From positions 1 through 64,000 of the forward strand of contig NZ_JAXHLU010000006.1 of NCBI RefSeq assembly GCF_034521915.1: a DNA stretch of 64,000 nt, written 5' to 3'. The DNA is from Fodinibius sp034521915. GTDB lineage: Bacteria > Bacteroidota > Rhodothermia > Balneolales > Balneolaceae. Made by a program: the position numbers and the translations under genes. The notes below the pieces were generated by a model. The model saw only the letters and a list, made by a program, of their open reading frames with translations, made no database searches and had not been told where the DNA came from. Below, piece after piece: positions 25,209-34,430 of this stretch (position 1 is its first letter; each line of letters opens with the position of its first letter).

Positions 25209-26105
25209 ATGACCATGTCTGATTCTCCTTCCTTACGCGCCATTGGGTATATTATTTTCGGTGCGGCAATGGTTAGCTTTACATCAGTGTTGGTGGAGTT
25301 GGCCAATGTTGGACCAACGGTTTCTGCTTTTTACCGAATGCTTTTTGGTGGGATTATCCTGTTGGGAATCACGATCATTAAAAGTTATCGGTTGTGGTTT
25401 GGGATTAAGAGTTTAGCCATTCCGTTTGTTTGTGCCTTTTTGTTCAGCATGGATCTGTTTTTCTGGCACCGCAGCATTGATTTTGTGGGGCCGGGTCTGG
25501 CGACTATCCTGGGGAATATGCAGGTATTCTTTGTAGCACTGCTGGCCGTGATTTTCCTTAAAGAAAAGTTAGGCTGGAAGCTAATGGTTGCTATCCCTTT
25601 TGCCGTCGTGGGATTGTTTATGATCGTGCAAACAGGATGGGGAGAACGCGGAGGGGCCGTTGAGATGGGAGTACTTTACGGACTACTCACGGCATTTTCA
25701 TATGCACTTTATATTCTTACGCTTCGGAAATCACAATCGGCGGGCTATAAGCTTCGCTTTTCATTAATTCCGAATATGATGTGGATTAGCCTGATGTCGG
25801 CAGCTATTCTGGGAATTACGGTTGTAATTGAACCTGGAGCTCATTTCTCCATCCCGGATCTACAGACCTGGGCAGCTTTAATTGGACTTGGAATTGTAGG
25901 ACAGGTTCTCGGATGGGTTTTTATATCTAAAGGATTACCGCAGGTTAATGCTTCGGTGGCAGGATTGGCATTACTGCTTCAGCCGGCACTGGCATTTGGA
26001 TGGGATATTCTTTTCTTCGACCGTTCCACAACAATACTCGAATATGTTGGTGCAGCTATTGTATTGGCGGCTATTTATTTAGGAGCAACAAAAACGAAGA
26101 AATAG
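25209..26105 (+). CDS. DMT superfamily transporter (EamA domains)
   Basis: A 298-residue inner-membrane protein with ten predicted helices in two five-helix EamA repeats, the standard drug/metabolite transporter layout. The first repeat includes FYRMLFGGIILLG and GPGLATILGNMQVFFVALLAVIF minus its ends; the second contains LLQPALAFGWDILFF. Substrates in this family range from amino acids to purines and cannot be predicted. ATG 25209 or 25215 could start it. The 170-base gap upstream holds GC-rich repeat-like sequence (about 25078-25160). It converges with the TspO-like gene. Confidence 0.85.
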   Translation: MTMSDSPSLRAIGYIIFGAAMVSFTSVLVELANVGPTVSAFYRMLFGGIILLGITIIKSYRLWFGIKSLAIPFVCAFLFSMDLFFWHRSIDFVGPGLATILGNMQVFFVALLAVIFLKEKLGWKLMVAIPFAVVGLFMIVQTGWGERGGAVEMGVLYGLLTAFSYALYILTLRKSQSAGYKLRFSLIPNMMWISLMSAAILGITVVIEPGAHFSIPDLQTWAALIGLGIVGQVLGWVFISKGLPQVNASVAGLALLLQPALAFGWDILFFDRSTTILEYVGAAIVLAAIYLGATKTKK

Positions 26106-26129
26106 TTATATATGCGGCATACTTTGGAG

Positions 26130-26927
26130 TTAGCTTTTCTTCATTTGCTTAAACTTGATGTGTGGAGCCGTTGTCCGGTTTTGATAGCCATGAATGGAAA
26201 CCGCTATGAATAGTATTGCTGATACAACGAGAGCCGTAATAACAATCGATTGATGGACGCCCCAGTTTGCAACTGCTACGGCGGTCAATCCCCAGATGCC
26301 TACCAGCGCATATTCACGCATATTTCTACTTACAATCATAAATAAGTTAATCAGTCCCGCTGCAATAATCATAGTGATGGTCCAAGCAGGGTCGCTTATT
26401 CCCCAGCCTTCCCAGCCAATCTTGGTTAGATAGGCTGAGATATTTGCGATCACGGCTACGGTAATCCATCCGGAGTAAAAACAAAATGGCCACCAAAGCA
26501 GAACAATTTTAGGAAAGGGCGCATCCCAGCGTTCCATGTTGGTATTGACGACGATCTTCATCAGTGAAAACAATAGAATGGTTATCAGCAGAACGGATAA
26601 CCCAATGTAGTCATGAACCCAGGCGATAATCCACAGGCTGTTTGCAATGCAGCTAATTACAAACCACCACCCTATTTGGAGGATAAAAGCATCATTATTT
26701 ACTTTTTTGAAAAGTCCCTGAGCCTGATAGAAAACAAATCCTGTAAGCATCAGGTAGATAAATCCCCAGATAGAAAAAGCATAGCCGGCCGGTGTAAAGA
26801 GCGTTTGGTATTGAGAGGAGATATCCCCAACGGTTTGGCCGTTAATGAGTCCGGCATTGGCTGTATAATTGATCACGAGCACAATGAGAAAGCCAATAAT
26901 ATTGACAACTTGTAGTGTTTTCTTCAT
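26130..26927 (-). CDS. TspO/MBR-related tryptophan-rich membrane protein
   Basis: A 265-residue membrane protein with about eight helices and many tryptophans, including the TspO-like AFSIWGFIYLMLTG, NSLWIIAWVHDYIG and FCFYSGWITVAVIAN. It is longer than the 160-residue TspO core and belongs to the extended group annotated as tryptophan-rich sensory proteins in this phylum. TspO proteins bind porphyrins or sterols; whether this branch does is unknown. I use ATG 26927 (MKKTLQVVNIIGF) rather than an in-frame ATG at 26981, because the upstream extension is polar and begins close to the sucC terminator. Confidence 0.72.
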   Translation of the reverse strand: MKKTLQVVNIIGFLIVLVINYTANAGLINGQTVGDISSQYQTLFTPAGYAFSIWGFIYLMLTGFVFYQAQGLFKKVNNDAFILQIGWWFVISCIANSLWIIAWVHDYIGLSVLLITILLFSLMKIVVNTNMERWDAPFPKIVLLWWPFCFYSGWITVAVIANISAYLTKIGWEGWGISDPAWTITMIIAAGLINLFMIVSRNMREYALVGIWGLTAVAVANWGVHQSIVITALVVSAILFIAVSIHGYQNRTTAPHIKFKQMKKS

Positions 26928-26999
26928 TACAGTAGTTGTACAGTTGGTAAAAATTTTAGGCTTTAAAAACCGGGTTGCCACTGAAGTAGTTTCGCAAAT

Positions 27000-27037
27000 A
27001 AAAAACCCTGTCAGAGATCCAAAACTCTGACAGGGTT
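27000..27037 (-). terminator. Intrinsic terminator after sucC
   Basis: On the minus strand AACCCTGTCAGAG pairs with CTCTGACAGGGTT (27004-27016 and 27025-27037) around an 8-base loop, followed by a run of T residues. It lies 26 bases past the sucC stop. Confidence 0.9.
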
Positions 27038-27062
27038 AGCGTCTAAACTGATTGACCTTGTT

Positions 27063-28277
27063 TTACGAAGCAGGTGCCAGTACTTTTGATACTTCTTCAG
27101 CTGCTTCTTTTAGAAGCACGGCAGAGATCACATTTAAGTCAGAGTTATCGATGATCTCTTTGGCTTCTTTGGCGTTAGTACCCTGCAGTCGCACAATGAT
27201 GGGTACATCTTCCACCTTTTCGGCAATTTCAGGATCTTTGACGGCTTCAATAACACCGTTGGCTACGCGATCACAGCGGACAATTCCACCGAAGATGTTG
27301 ATGAGAATAGCTTTGACATTCTTGTCTTCAAGGATAATCCGGAAGCCGTTTTTTACTGTTTCGACATTGGCACTACCGCCTACATCCAAAAAGTTGGCCG
27401 GTTCACCGCCGGAAAGTTTAATGATATCCATAGTAGCCATGGCAAGTCCGGCGCCGTTTACCATACAGCCGACATTACCATCGAGTTTAATGTAACTGAG
27501 TCCATACTCGGATGCTTCCAGCTCAACAGGATTTTCTTCTGATTTATCGCGCAGTTCTTCAATATCAGGATGACGGAAGAGTGCATTGTCGTCAAACGTC
27601 ATCTTGGCATCGAGTGCCATAACATCGCCACTTGGAGTAAGAACAAGCGGGTTGATTTCAACCATATTGGCATCCGTTTCCAGATAGCAGTTGTACAGCG
27701 CCATGATAAACTTCACAGCTTTTTTAAAGGCATCGCCTTCCAGGCCGAGTGCAAAAGCTAAGTGTCGCGCTTGATTGTGCTGTAGATCCATGCCCGGTTC
27801 AACCCATTCCTTCACAATCTTTTCGGGCGTTTCTTCTGCTACTTTTTCGATCTCAACGCCACCTTCGGTAGAAACCATAATGACGTTTTTACTTTTTGCG
27901 CGATCGAGCAAAATACCGAGATAAAATTCCTGTTCAATGTCCACACCGTCGGTAACGTAGATACGCTGGACTTTTTGTCCCTCTTCACCGGTTTGTTTGG
28001 TGACCAAAACGTCGCCAAGCAGTGATTCGGCCGCATTGCGCACCTCATCAATTGTTTTACAGAGAATAACACCGCTTACATCGCTGTTTTTGGTTTTCCC
28101 TTTACCGCGCCCACCGGCATGAATTTGGGCCTTAACAACAAAAAGAGATGACCCATTTTCTTTCATCTCTTTAGCTGCTTTAACTGCTTCGTCAACCGAA
28201 GTGGTTGCTACGCCAGCCGGAACGGCAACATTGTAATCTTCTAAAATTTCTTTCGCCTGATACTCATGAATTTTCAT
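27063..28277 (-). CDS. sucC: Succinate--CoA ligase (ADP-forming) beta subunit
   Basis: A 404-residue ATP-grasp subunit of succinyl-CoA synthetase, a TCA-cycle enzyme that links succinyl-CoA cleavage to ADP phosphorylation. The start MKIHEYQAKEILEDYNVAVP, the nucleotide-site lysine region VVKAQIHAGGRGKGK, the metal-site stretch MVEINPLVLTPSGDV and the C-terminal VNGAGLAMATMDIIKLSGG are all present. The sequence is about 15 residues longer than the E. coli protein. The alpha subunit gene sucD is not adjacent, and a strong terminator follows directly, so sucC is transcribed alone. Confidence 0.96.
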   Translation of the reverse strand: MKIHEYQAKEILEDYNVAVPAGVATTSVDEAVKAAKEMKENGSSLFVVKAQIHAGGRGKGKTKNSDVSGVILCKTIDEVRNAAESLLGDVLVTKQTGEEGQKVQRIYVTDGVDIEQEFYLGILLDRAKSKNVIMVSTEGGVEIEKVAEETPEKIVKEWVEPGMDLQHNQARHLAFALGLEGDAFKKAVKFIMALYNCYLETDANMVEINPLVLTPSGDVMALDAKMTFDDNALFRHPDIEELRDKSEENPVELEASEYGLSYIKLDGNVGCMVNGAGLAMATMDIIKLSGGEPANFLDVGGSANVETVKNGFRIILEDKNVKAILINIFGGIVRCDRVANGVIEAVKDPEIAEKVEDVPIIVRLQGTNAKEAKEIIDNSDLNVISAVLLKEAAEEVSKVLAPAS

Positions 28278-28571
28278 AACAACAATCGTATAGTTAGTAA
28301 TTACCTCAGTTTAGCTCGTCAAAAGTAGGATGTGATAGACATCCTTAAATACTGTATCAAAATTGAGCGATTAATATAACAAATGAATGGCAAGAATTTT
28401 AGGGCTTTGGATTTAAATATTTTTATTGCTAACTGATCTGTAGGATTAGAGATTTATAGGGTGGTGTATTCTTTATTAATTTTTATGATATTGAAATGAT
28501 AAATTTCTCTTTTAACTTGAGAAAAGAAAATAAAAGCGAGTCAAATTTAAGGGCATCTAAACAAAATTATT

Positions 28572-29468
28572 ATGGGAAAAATATCTAAAGCACTTTTAGC
28601 ATCATTATTGATGATTGTCTTACCGGTTATGATAACATTTGGGCAGCAGATTGTTGATGAAGATGCAGAGCCCGAGAAAATTACTGATGGATATGAATTT
28701 ACGGAAGGTCCGCTCTGGCATGATTCGGGATATTTGTTGTTTAGCGATATCCCGGCTAATACTGTTTATAAATGGGCGCCCGGCGAAGGGGCTGTTATAT
28801 ATTTAAAGCCCAGTGGACATTCTAATGGGCTTGCTTTTGATCAGGAAGGAAATCTATTACTGGCCCAGCATGATGGTTTGGTTTCAAGATTATCGGAAGA
28901 TAAAAAACTTACCGTAGTTGCCGACCATTACAATGGCAAACGGCTGAACAGTCCAAATGATCTTACGATAAAATCAGACGGTTCTATCTATTTTACGGAT
29001 CCTCCTTTTGGGGTTTCAGACGAAGAAAAGGAGTTGGATTTTAGTGGCGTCTATCGCTATTCAGAGGAGAATGGCCTGCAGCTATTGATTGATGATTTTG
29101 ATCTGCCGAATGGTATTGTCTTTTCCCCGGATGAGTCCCGACTGTATGTAAATGATACTCGTCATAATCATATCCGCGTGTTTGATGTAAATGAAGATGG
29201 GTCATTAGGGAGTGGAAGAATATTTGCCGAAATGGAATCGGATGCTGAAGGTGCAGCAGATGGAATGAAAGTAGATACGGAGGGGAATATTTATTCCACA
29301 GGTCCCGGCGGGCTTTGGATTTTTTCTCCCGAAGGAAAATTGTTGCAACAAGTTAAAACTCCTGCTCGAATTACAAATTTGGCATGGGGTGGTTCTGAGG
29401 GAACCACGTTGTTTTTAACCGCACCTAATGCTGTTTACAAGCTTGAAACCAGTAAAACTGGAATGTGA
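28572..29468 (+). CDS. SMP-30/gluconolactonase-like exported protein
   Basis: A 298-residue six-bladed beta-propeller of the SMP-30/gluconolactonase/LRE family with a signal peptide (about 1-24, ending ITFGQ). Metal-site positions appear in TEGPLWHD (Glu), RLNSPNDLTIKSDGSIYFTD (Asn and Asp) and SPDESRLYVNDT. Homologues hydrolyse sugar lactones such as gluconolactone, using a divalent cation. The export signal places it in the periplasm. It is preceded by a 290-base gap in which I see no other gene or clear promoter, and its 3' end overlaps a convergent hypothetical gene by 34 bases. Confidence 0.88.
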   Translation: MGKISKALLASLLMIVLPVMITFGQQIVDEDAEPEKITDGYEFTEGPLWHDSGYLLFSDIPANTVYKWAPGEGAVIYLKPSGHSNGLAFDQEGNLLLAQHDGLVSRLSEDKKLTVVADHYNGKRLNSPNDLTIKSDGSIYFTDPPFGVSDEEKELDFSGVYRYSEENGLQLLIDDFDLPNGIVFSPDESRLYVNDTRHNHIRVFDVNEDGSLGSGRIFAEMESDAEGAADGMKVDTEGNIYSTGPGGLWIFSPEGKLLQQVKTPARITNLAWGGSEGTTLFLTAPNAVYKLETSKTGM

Positions 29469-29827
29469 AAAATATTACTCGATTGGTATTGTTTTGGTTC
29501 TTTGTCTTGCAGAAGTAACATGGGGATAATTTGTAAGTTTTTTTTACCCCAGAATTGCTCCTGCTCTTCCGGAACTCCCACAACAGTCCAATTTGATTTC
29601 ACTCTGCTTTCCATGTTCGATAGATTAATAGTAATAGCTTGACGTGATAAATCAGCGAGGAAAGCATTAGATTTAAGGATTGTTACATTTCGAGCAAAAT
29701 GCACATCCAGCTTACTTGGAACTAATTCATCGGTGATTGCAAAGCTAACAGGACTTGAATTTTCGCTACCAATTAAAAAAGTAGAGAAAAATAGTAAGAA
29801 ACTGGACAGTAATGTTATTCGTATCAT
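29435..29827 (-). CDS. Hypothetical exported protein
   Basis: About 130 residues with a likely signal peptide (MIRITLLSSFLLFFSTFLIG) followed by a beta-rich polar domain of unknown type. ATG 29860 is an alternative start, 11 codons upstream. Its 3' end overlaps the convergent SMP-30-like gene by 34 bases. No family is recognised. The signal peptide and hydrophobicity pattern make it more credible than a chance open frame, but coding is not certain. Confidence 0.5.
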   Translation of the reverse strand: MIRITLLSSFLLFFSTFLIGSENSSPVSFAITDELVPSKLDVHFARNVTILKSNAFLADLSRQAITINLSNMESRVKSNWTVVGVPEEQEQFWGKKNLQIIPMLLLQDKEPKQYQSSNIFHIPVLLVSSL

Positions 29828-29944
29828 AACGCTGGTCTTTAGTTTGAAACTCATATCCATTTTTTGGGCGTTAACAGGATATAGGCTTTAGTATCTAAGA
29901 ACTAAATTAAAGCCAGTTTAAAACGTTCATTATATCAATGTATA

Positions 29945-30967
29945 TTATTGATATCGGTTTATTTCTAATTTACGCATGTTACTTCCATCCTTATGCATTA
30001 TATAAATCTCCGATTTCCCACTGCGATCAGAACTAAACACAATCTCATCCCCATCGGGTGACCATGAGGCATAGTGATCTTTTCCGGGATGTACTGTTAA
30101 TTGTTTTAAATCAGTTCCATCTGTTCTAATAGTAAAAATATCAAAGCTGCCAGAACGGTTCGAAGAAAATACCAGATGCTTGCCATCGGGCGACCATTGG
30201 GGACCTAAGTCAAAATGGTGATTGGTGGTAAGCTGTTTCGTATTTGATCCGTCGGCATCCATTACATATATGTCGAAATTTTCGCTACGGTTCGATGCAA
30301 ATGCGATCTTGCTATCATCGGGCGACCAAATAGGATCAACCTCATAGGAATGAGGAGAGTAAGTGAGTCGGGTTTGATTTCGGCCATCGGGACGCATTTT
30401 ATAGATTTCAAGATTACCATCTCGATCCGTTAGAAAAAGAATATGTCGCCCATCCGAGGAAAAGAACGGATATACATCGGTGTCTTCATTGTCGGTGAGT
30501 TTGCGAATGTGGTTACCCCTGTAATCGCGAAGATAAATCTCCATGTCTCCATCCTCACTCGAGTGATAGACCACATTCCGGCTGTCCGGCGACCATGAAG
30601 GCATATCAACATCACGAGCTGAATTTATGGGAAAATTCTTCTCTTGGTGGTTTTCATCTTTATACTTTAGATCGTAATAATGCTGACGCTCGCGCTCGGA
30701 AAAATAAGCTAACCTTTTTCCACTTGGAGCCCAGGAAGGGTAGTAATCATTAGCGGGATGATGGCTCATATTTTGAATTTCACCAGTAGTTAAATCAATC
30801 ACATAAACATCAAAATTACCATTGATGGGCGAAGCGAAAGCAATTTCTTCGCCGGTGGGCGACCAGTAGGGATGGATGTTTCCTGCAGAGTCTGGTGTGG
30901 TTAGCTGAGCTACACTATATCCATTGATAAACAACAGTAAACTTGTAAATATGAGAAAGCGTTTCAT
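29945..30967 (-). CDS. TolB-like PD40 beta-propeller protein
   Basis: A 340-residue exported protein. The signal peptide (about 1-20, ending GYSVAQ) is followed by seven or so PD40/WD40-like repeats with the recurring motifs SPDG, WSPDG, IAFASNRS and DIYVMDADGSNTKQLT. This is the fold of TolB, which works in the Tol-Pal system, but there are no tol genes here and the TolB N-terminal domain is absent, so it is a TolB-like propeller only. Probably periplasmic, with an unknown binding partner. It is transcribed alone. Confidence 0.85.
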   Translation of the reverse strand: MKRFLIFTSLLLFINGYSVAQLTTPDSAGNIHPYWSPTGEEIAFASPINGNFDVYVIDLTTGEIQNMSHHPANDYYPSWAPSGKRLAYFSERERQHYYDLKYKDENHQEKNFPINSARDVDMPSWSPDSRNVVYHSSEDGDMEIYLRDYRGNHIRKLTDNEDTDVYPFFSSDGRHILFLTDRDGNLEIYKMRPDGRNQTRLTYSPHSYEVDPIWSPDDSKIAFASNRSENFDIYVMDADGSNTKQLTTNHHFDLGPQWSPDGKHLVFSSNRSGSFDIFTIRTDGTDLKQLTVHPGKDHYASWSPDGDEIVFSSDRSGKSEIYIMHKDGSNMRKLEINRYQ

Positions 30968-31053
30968 TGCTCCCCCCTCATTTTGGATAACGGTTATAAT
31001 AACATTACTAAAAAATGTTGTTTAAAGCATTAAAAGTTATGTGCACAATAAAA

Positions 31054-31605
31054 TTATCTATTCAAAGTAGTAATAACTTGTCCAATATTATCAAAAGCTG
31101 AAATGTTGTGATCACTTAACCATTGTTTATCTTGATTGGGCTCGTGGCGTGATCGGATAAAGAATGGGGTGATATTCAGTTCAATAGCCGGTTTTAGATC
31201 GGTGATTTTATCTCCTGCCATATAAGATTTGTTGAAGTCGATGTCATGCTTGGCTGCAGCTTTTTTGAACATTCCCGTACCGGGTTTGCGATCTTCGGAG
31301 GCATACTCTTTGTCTGGATCATGTTCTGGATGGTGCGGGGCATAATACCAGTCATCAATATATAGATCCTGTTTTGCCAGTTTTTTATCAACCCAGCGAT
31401 GCAGAGCTTGAACGTCTTGTTCGGAATAACGACCGCGGGCAATACCGGACTGGTTGGTAACCACAATTATTTTATACTGATGTTTTTGCATCCACTGTAA
31501 AGCCTTCATGGCTCCGTCACACCAAGTCCACTCTTCGGGCTTATGCACATAATTGTAATCCACATTTAAAGTGCCATCACGGTCAAGAAAAAAAGCTTTA
31601 TTCAT
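31054..31605 (-). CDS. HAD-IIIA phosphatase, GmhB-like
   Basis: A 183-residue HAD superfamily phosphatase of the HisB-N/GmhB type. The nucleophile motif is FLDRDGTLN (Asp8, with general acid Asp10), motif II is VVTNQSG, motif III is the Lys of RKPGTGM, and motif IV is AGDKITDL. GmhB removes the 7-phosphate of heptose 1,7-bisphosphate in LPS heptose synthesis. The zinc loop of classical GmhB has Cys ligands; here it reads APHHPEHDPDKEYASEDRKP with no cysteine, so the zinc site is lost or altered. The substrate could be a heptose bisphosphate or another sugar phosphate. Confidence 0.82.
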   Translation of the reverse strand: MNKAFFLDRDGTLNVDYNYVHKPEEWTWCDGAMKALQWMQKHQYKIIVVTNQSGIARGRYSEQDVQALHRWVDKKLAKQDLYIDDWYYAPHHPEHDPDKEYASEDRKPGTGMFKKAAAKHDIDFNKSYMAGDKITDLKPAIELNITPFFIRSRHEPNQDKQWLSDHNISAFDNIGQVITTLNR

Positions 31606-31757
31606 ATCGATGTATCTGTTGCAGTTATTACGATAAAGTAAAATAAGAATTCGCTGCCGTTATTCGAGATAATTTGAATGAGGAAAGAGCGGAACAAATA
31701 AGCTGGTTTTGGATATGAATTCAAGCAAAGAAGTAAAATATCATTTAAAAGTTAGGC

Positions 31758-32663
31758 ATGGAGTTTATTATGGAATTATTGAAAAATAAGTTCAAAGTAT
31801 CTCGTTTTGTTACCATTGGGCTATCCATTGTAATGGCGGGTATTTTAACTATATCGTGTAGTGATCTGGGCTCGAATGTTGAAACGAGCAATACCGCCGA
31901 TGGAAAAGCCCATATGAAGGTAAAACTCACTGATGCACCTGGTGATTATCAGCAGGTTAATATTGATGTACAAGGATTGCGAATTCATTATACGCCTGCA
32001 GAAAGCGATTCGGCGGAAAGTGATACTACTGAAAATAATGACGATGGAGAATGGATAGATTTACCGGTAGAGCCGATGAATATTAATTTATTAGAGCTGA
32101 CAAATGGTGTAGATACGTTATTGGCTGAGGCCGATTTGGAACCGGGTCACTACAAAGAGCTTCGGTTGATTCTTGGTTCTGATAATACCGTTATGGTTGA
32201 CAGTACTATTCACGATCTTAAAGTGCCCAGTGGACAACAATCAGGTTATAAAATAAAATTTCAGACTGATCTCGAAGCCGGTGAAGAAATTGAAGTTACC
32301 GTCGATTTTGATGCGGGGCGTTCGGTACACAAAGCAGGCAATAGTGGAATGTATATACTAAAGCCTGTTTTAAAAGCTTTTATGGAAGACGGTGAGGATG
32401 TTGAAGTAGGTTCAATTGCAGGAAGTGTGGAACCTTCAGAAGCAGCCCTCAATGTGTTTGCAATTATGGAAGACGACACCGCAGCTACTACCCAGACTGA
32501 TGAGAATGGGAGCTTTCTACTGCAAGGGTTGGAAGATGGTCAATATGATGTAAGCTTTGAACCCACCAACGAGCAATATGCAGATACGACAATCACTGAT
32601 GTAATGGTTGAAGAGGATGAGCAAACCGATTTGGGAACTATTACCCTGGAAGAAACCGAATAG
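31758..32663 (+). CDS. DUF4382 lipoprotein with a carboxypeptidase-like domain
   Basis: A 301-residue surface or periplasmic lipoprotein. The lipobox LTISC puts the lipidated Cys at residue 34. The DUF4382 domain (about 50-210) opens with HMKVKLTDAPGDYQQVNID and ends in a strand-rich HVH-type region. A beta-sandwich like the carboxypeptidase regulatory domain (about 215-298) contains GSIAGSVEPSEAALNVF and DENGSFLLQGLEDGQYDV. ATG 31770 is an alternative start, with GGAG just upstream inside the first codons. The function is unknown. It is followed by a good terminator. Confidence 0.85.
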   Translation: MEFIMELLKNKFKVSRFVTIGLSIVMAGILTISCSDLGSNVETSNTADGKAHMKVKLTDAPGDYQQVNIDVQGLRIHYTPAESDSAESDTTENNDDGEWIDLPVEPMNINLLELTNGVDTLLAEADLEPGHYKELRLILGSDNTVMVDSTIHDLKVPSGQQSGYKIKFQTDLEAGEEIEVTVDFDAGRSVHKAGNSGMYILKPVLKAFMEDGEDVEVGSIAGSVEPSEAALNVFAIMEDDTAATTQTDENGSFLLQGLEDGQYDVSFEPTNEQYADTTITDVMVEEDEQTDLGTITLEETE

Positions 32664-32689
32664 AATAAAAGACAATTTATATTTTTTAT

Positions 32690-32723
32690 AAGCCCGGCTG
32701 CCTGTTAGCGGTCGGGCTTTTTT
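32690..32723 (+). terminator. Intrinsic terminator after the DUF4382 gene
   Basis: AAGCCCGGCTGC pairs with GCGGTCGGGCTT, with wobble pairs, around a short loop, and is followed by a T-run (32718-32723). Confidence 0.85.
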
Positions 32724-32898
32724 GAGTGTATTCCTTTACGGCTATTTTGATTCGCAGATGAATCAAGTTGGATGAAATTTGTCCGGCTGTTAATAACGAA
32801 CTATCTTCTTGCGTGGTATTGAGTTCGTATTAAGCATTGACTACATTCTTTTTACTTGCAAAAAAAACAAGGATCCGCGTTTGAATAGAATAAAAATA

Positions 32899-33426
32899 AT
32901 GTCGGCCGAAGACTTAAATCGCACCTACCTGCGATTTGCCCATCAGTTTTTGGAGCCGCACGACGATCCCAGCCAGTTGGCCATTATCGGTATGCAAACC
33001 CGCGGCGTGCATATGGGGAAACGGATTTTGCAGCACATCAAAGAAAAATTTGAATATGATATCGATTTTGGAGTACTCGATGTCACTTTCTATCGGGACG
33101 ATTTTCGTACCAAGCTGAAGATGCCCCAAGTTAGAGTAACAGAAATTCCATTCGATCTGTACGATCGCGATGTTGTGCTTGTGGACGATGTGCTTTACAC
33201 CGGCCGAACGGTACGATCGGCGATGGATGCTTTGATGGATTACGGGCGTCCGCGCACAATCAAGTTTTGTTGTATGGTGGATCGGGGCCACCGCGAGCTA
33301 CCCATTTGTGCGGATTATGTGGGGACAAAGTTACCCACCCACGTGCAGGAAGAGGTGCGCGTAAAAGTAAAAGCGTTTGATGACGAAGATGCTGTTTATG
33401 TAGTAGAAAATCCCGAGGAGGAATAA
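32899..33426 (+). CDS. pyrR: PyrR-type bifunctional regulator / uracil phosphoribosyltransferase
   Basis: A 175-residue PRTase-fold protein. The PRPP loop is VVLVDDVLYTGRTVRSAMDAL, the canonical PyrR motif, and IIGMQTRGVHMG and VDRGHRELPICADYVG are also conserved. PyrR in Firmicutes binds pyr mRNA and has weak uracil phosphoribosyltransferase activity; RNA binding in this phylum is untested. I choose ATG 32899 because upstream frame codons (from a GTG at 32809) give a non-family extension. Its stop codon overlaps the pyrB start (TAATG). I could not find an anti-terminator/terminator pair or a PyrR-binding loop in the 32724-32898 leader. Confidence 0.9.
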   Translation: MSAEDLNRTYLRFAHQFLEPHDDPSQLAIIGMQTRGVHMGKRILQHIKEKFEYDIDFGVLDVTFYRDDFRTKLKMPQVRVTEIPFDLYDRDVVLVDDVLYTGRTVRSAMDALMDYGRPRTIKFCCMVDRGHRELPICADYVGTKLPTHVQEEVRVKVKAFDDEDAVYVVENPEEE

Positions 33427-34388
33427 TGACTGACGAACCGACACTGCAAAATAGCGATCACGAATTCACGCACAAGCATTTACTGGGGCTGGCAGACTAT
33501 TCCAAAGAGGATATTCTGTTTGTCTTGGAGCAGGCCAAATATTTTCGTGAGATCTTGGATCGTCCCGTCCCAAAAGTACCCACGCTGCGTGACAAGACGA
33601 TTGTGAATCTTTTTTACGAAGAAAGTACACGGACTAAGCTGTCTTTTGAGTTGGCACAAAAACGTATGGGTGCTGACGTGTTAAACTTTTCGAAAAGTTC
33701 GTCAAGTGTGAAGAAAGGGGAATCGCTAAAAGATACCATTCGAAATATCAGCTCCATGAAAATTGATATGGTGGTTTCCCGCCACGAAAGTCCCGGTGTG
33801 CCCCATTTTTTGACGCGCTGCGTAGATGCGGCCATCATAAATGCAGGTGACGGTGCCCATGAACATCCCACTCAGGCATTGCTCGATATGTTTACTATGC
33901 GGCAGGTATATCCCGATTTAACGAATAAAAATATTGCTATTATCGGAGATATTGCTCACAGCCGTGTCGTGCGATCCAACGTTATCGGATTGTTGAAGCT
34001 TGGAGCTAACGTTATAGTTTGCGGCCCCAAGACTATGATGCCGGCCTATGTTCATGAGCTGGGGGTCGAGGTATCCCACAATATTGATGACGTGCTGGGC
34101 TGGTGTGATATTGCAATGGCGTTGCGTATTCAATTAGAGAGACAGGAGGATGGGACTCAGCTTTTTCCCAGTATCCGGGAGTACCACAAGCTCTTTGGCA
34201 TTACCATGAAGCATCTTGAAAAATATCCCGACTTTACGATCATGCATCCCGGACCGGTAAATCGCGGTGTGGAGATGGAGAGCGAAGTAGCTGATAGTGA
34301 TCGCTCAATTATTTTGAGCCAGGTTACGAATGGTGTGGCCGTACGGATGGCTATTCTCTATTTATTAAGCGGCGGTTCAAGAGTATAA
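33426..34388 (+). CDS. pyrB: Aspartate carbamoyltransferase catalytic subunit
   Basis: A 320-residue enzyme joining carbamoyl phosphate and aspartate, the first committed step of pyrimidine synthesis. The carbamoyl-phosphate motif reads FYEESTRTKLSFE, and HPTQALLDMF, DIAHSRVVRSN and MHPGPVNRGVE complete the substrate sites. It starts within the stop codon of pyrR, so translation is coupled. The remaining pyr genes and a regulatory subunit PyrI are not in the window. A 22-base perfect palindrome follows the gene. Confidence 0.97.
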   Translation: MTDEPTLQNSDHEFTHKHLLGLADYSKEDILFVLEQAKYFREILDRPVPKVPTLRDKTIVNLFYEESTRTKLSFELAQKRMGADVLNFSKSSSSVKKGESLKDTIRNISSMKIDMVVSRHESPGVPHFLTRCVDAAIINAGDGAHEHPTQALLDMFTMRQVYPDLTNKNIAIIGDIAHSRVVRSNVIGLLKLGANVIVCGPKTMMPAYVHELGVEVSHNIDDVLGWCDIAMALRIQLERQEDGTQLFPSIREYHKLFGITMKHLEKYPDFTIMHPGPVNRGVEMESEVADSDRSIILSQVTNGVAVRMAILYLLSGGSRV

Positions 34389-34390
34389 CA

Positions 34391-34412
34391 CCAATTCGTA
34401 TATACGAATTGG
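34391..34412. repeat. 22-base perfect palindrome between convergent genes
   Basis: Reads the same on both strands, with arms CCAATTCGTAT and ATACGAATTGG. It lies 3 bases after the pyrB stop and 18 bases from the stop of the leftward glycosyltransferase gene. No T-run follows on either side; it may mark the end of both transcripts. Confidence 0.6.
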
Positions 34413-34430
34413 GTTACGAGTGGTGGATGT

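Noticed and set aside
32837..32865. TTGACT sequence as a sigma-70 promoter before pyrR
   Set aside because: No -10 or TAnnTTTG element lies at suitable spacing.
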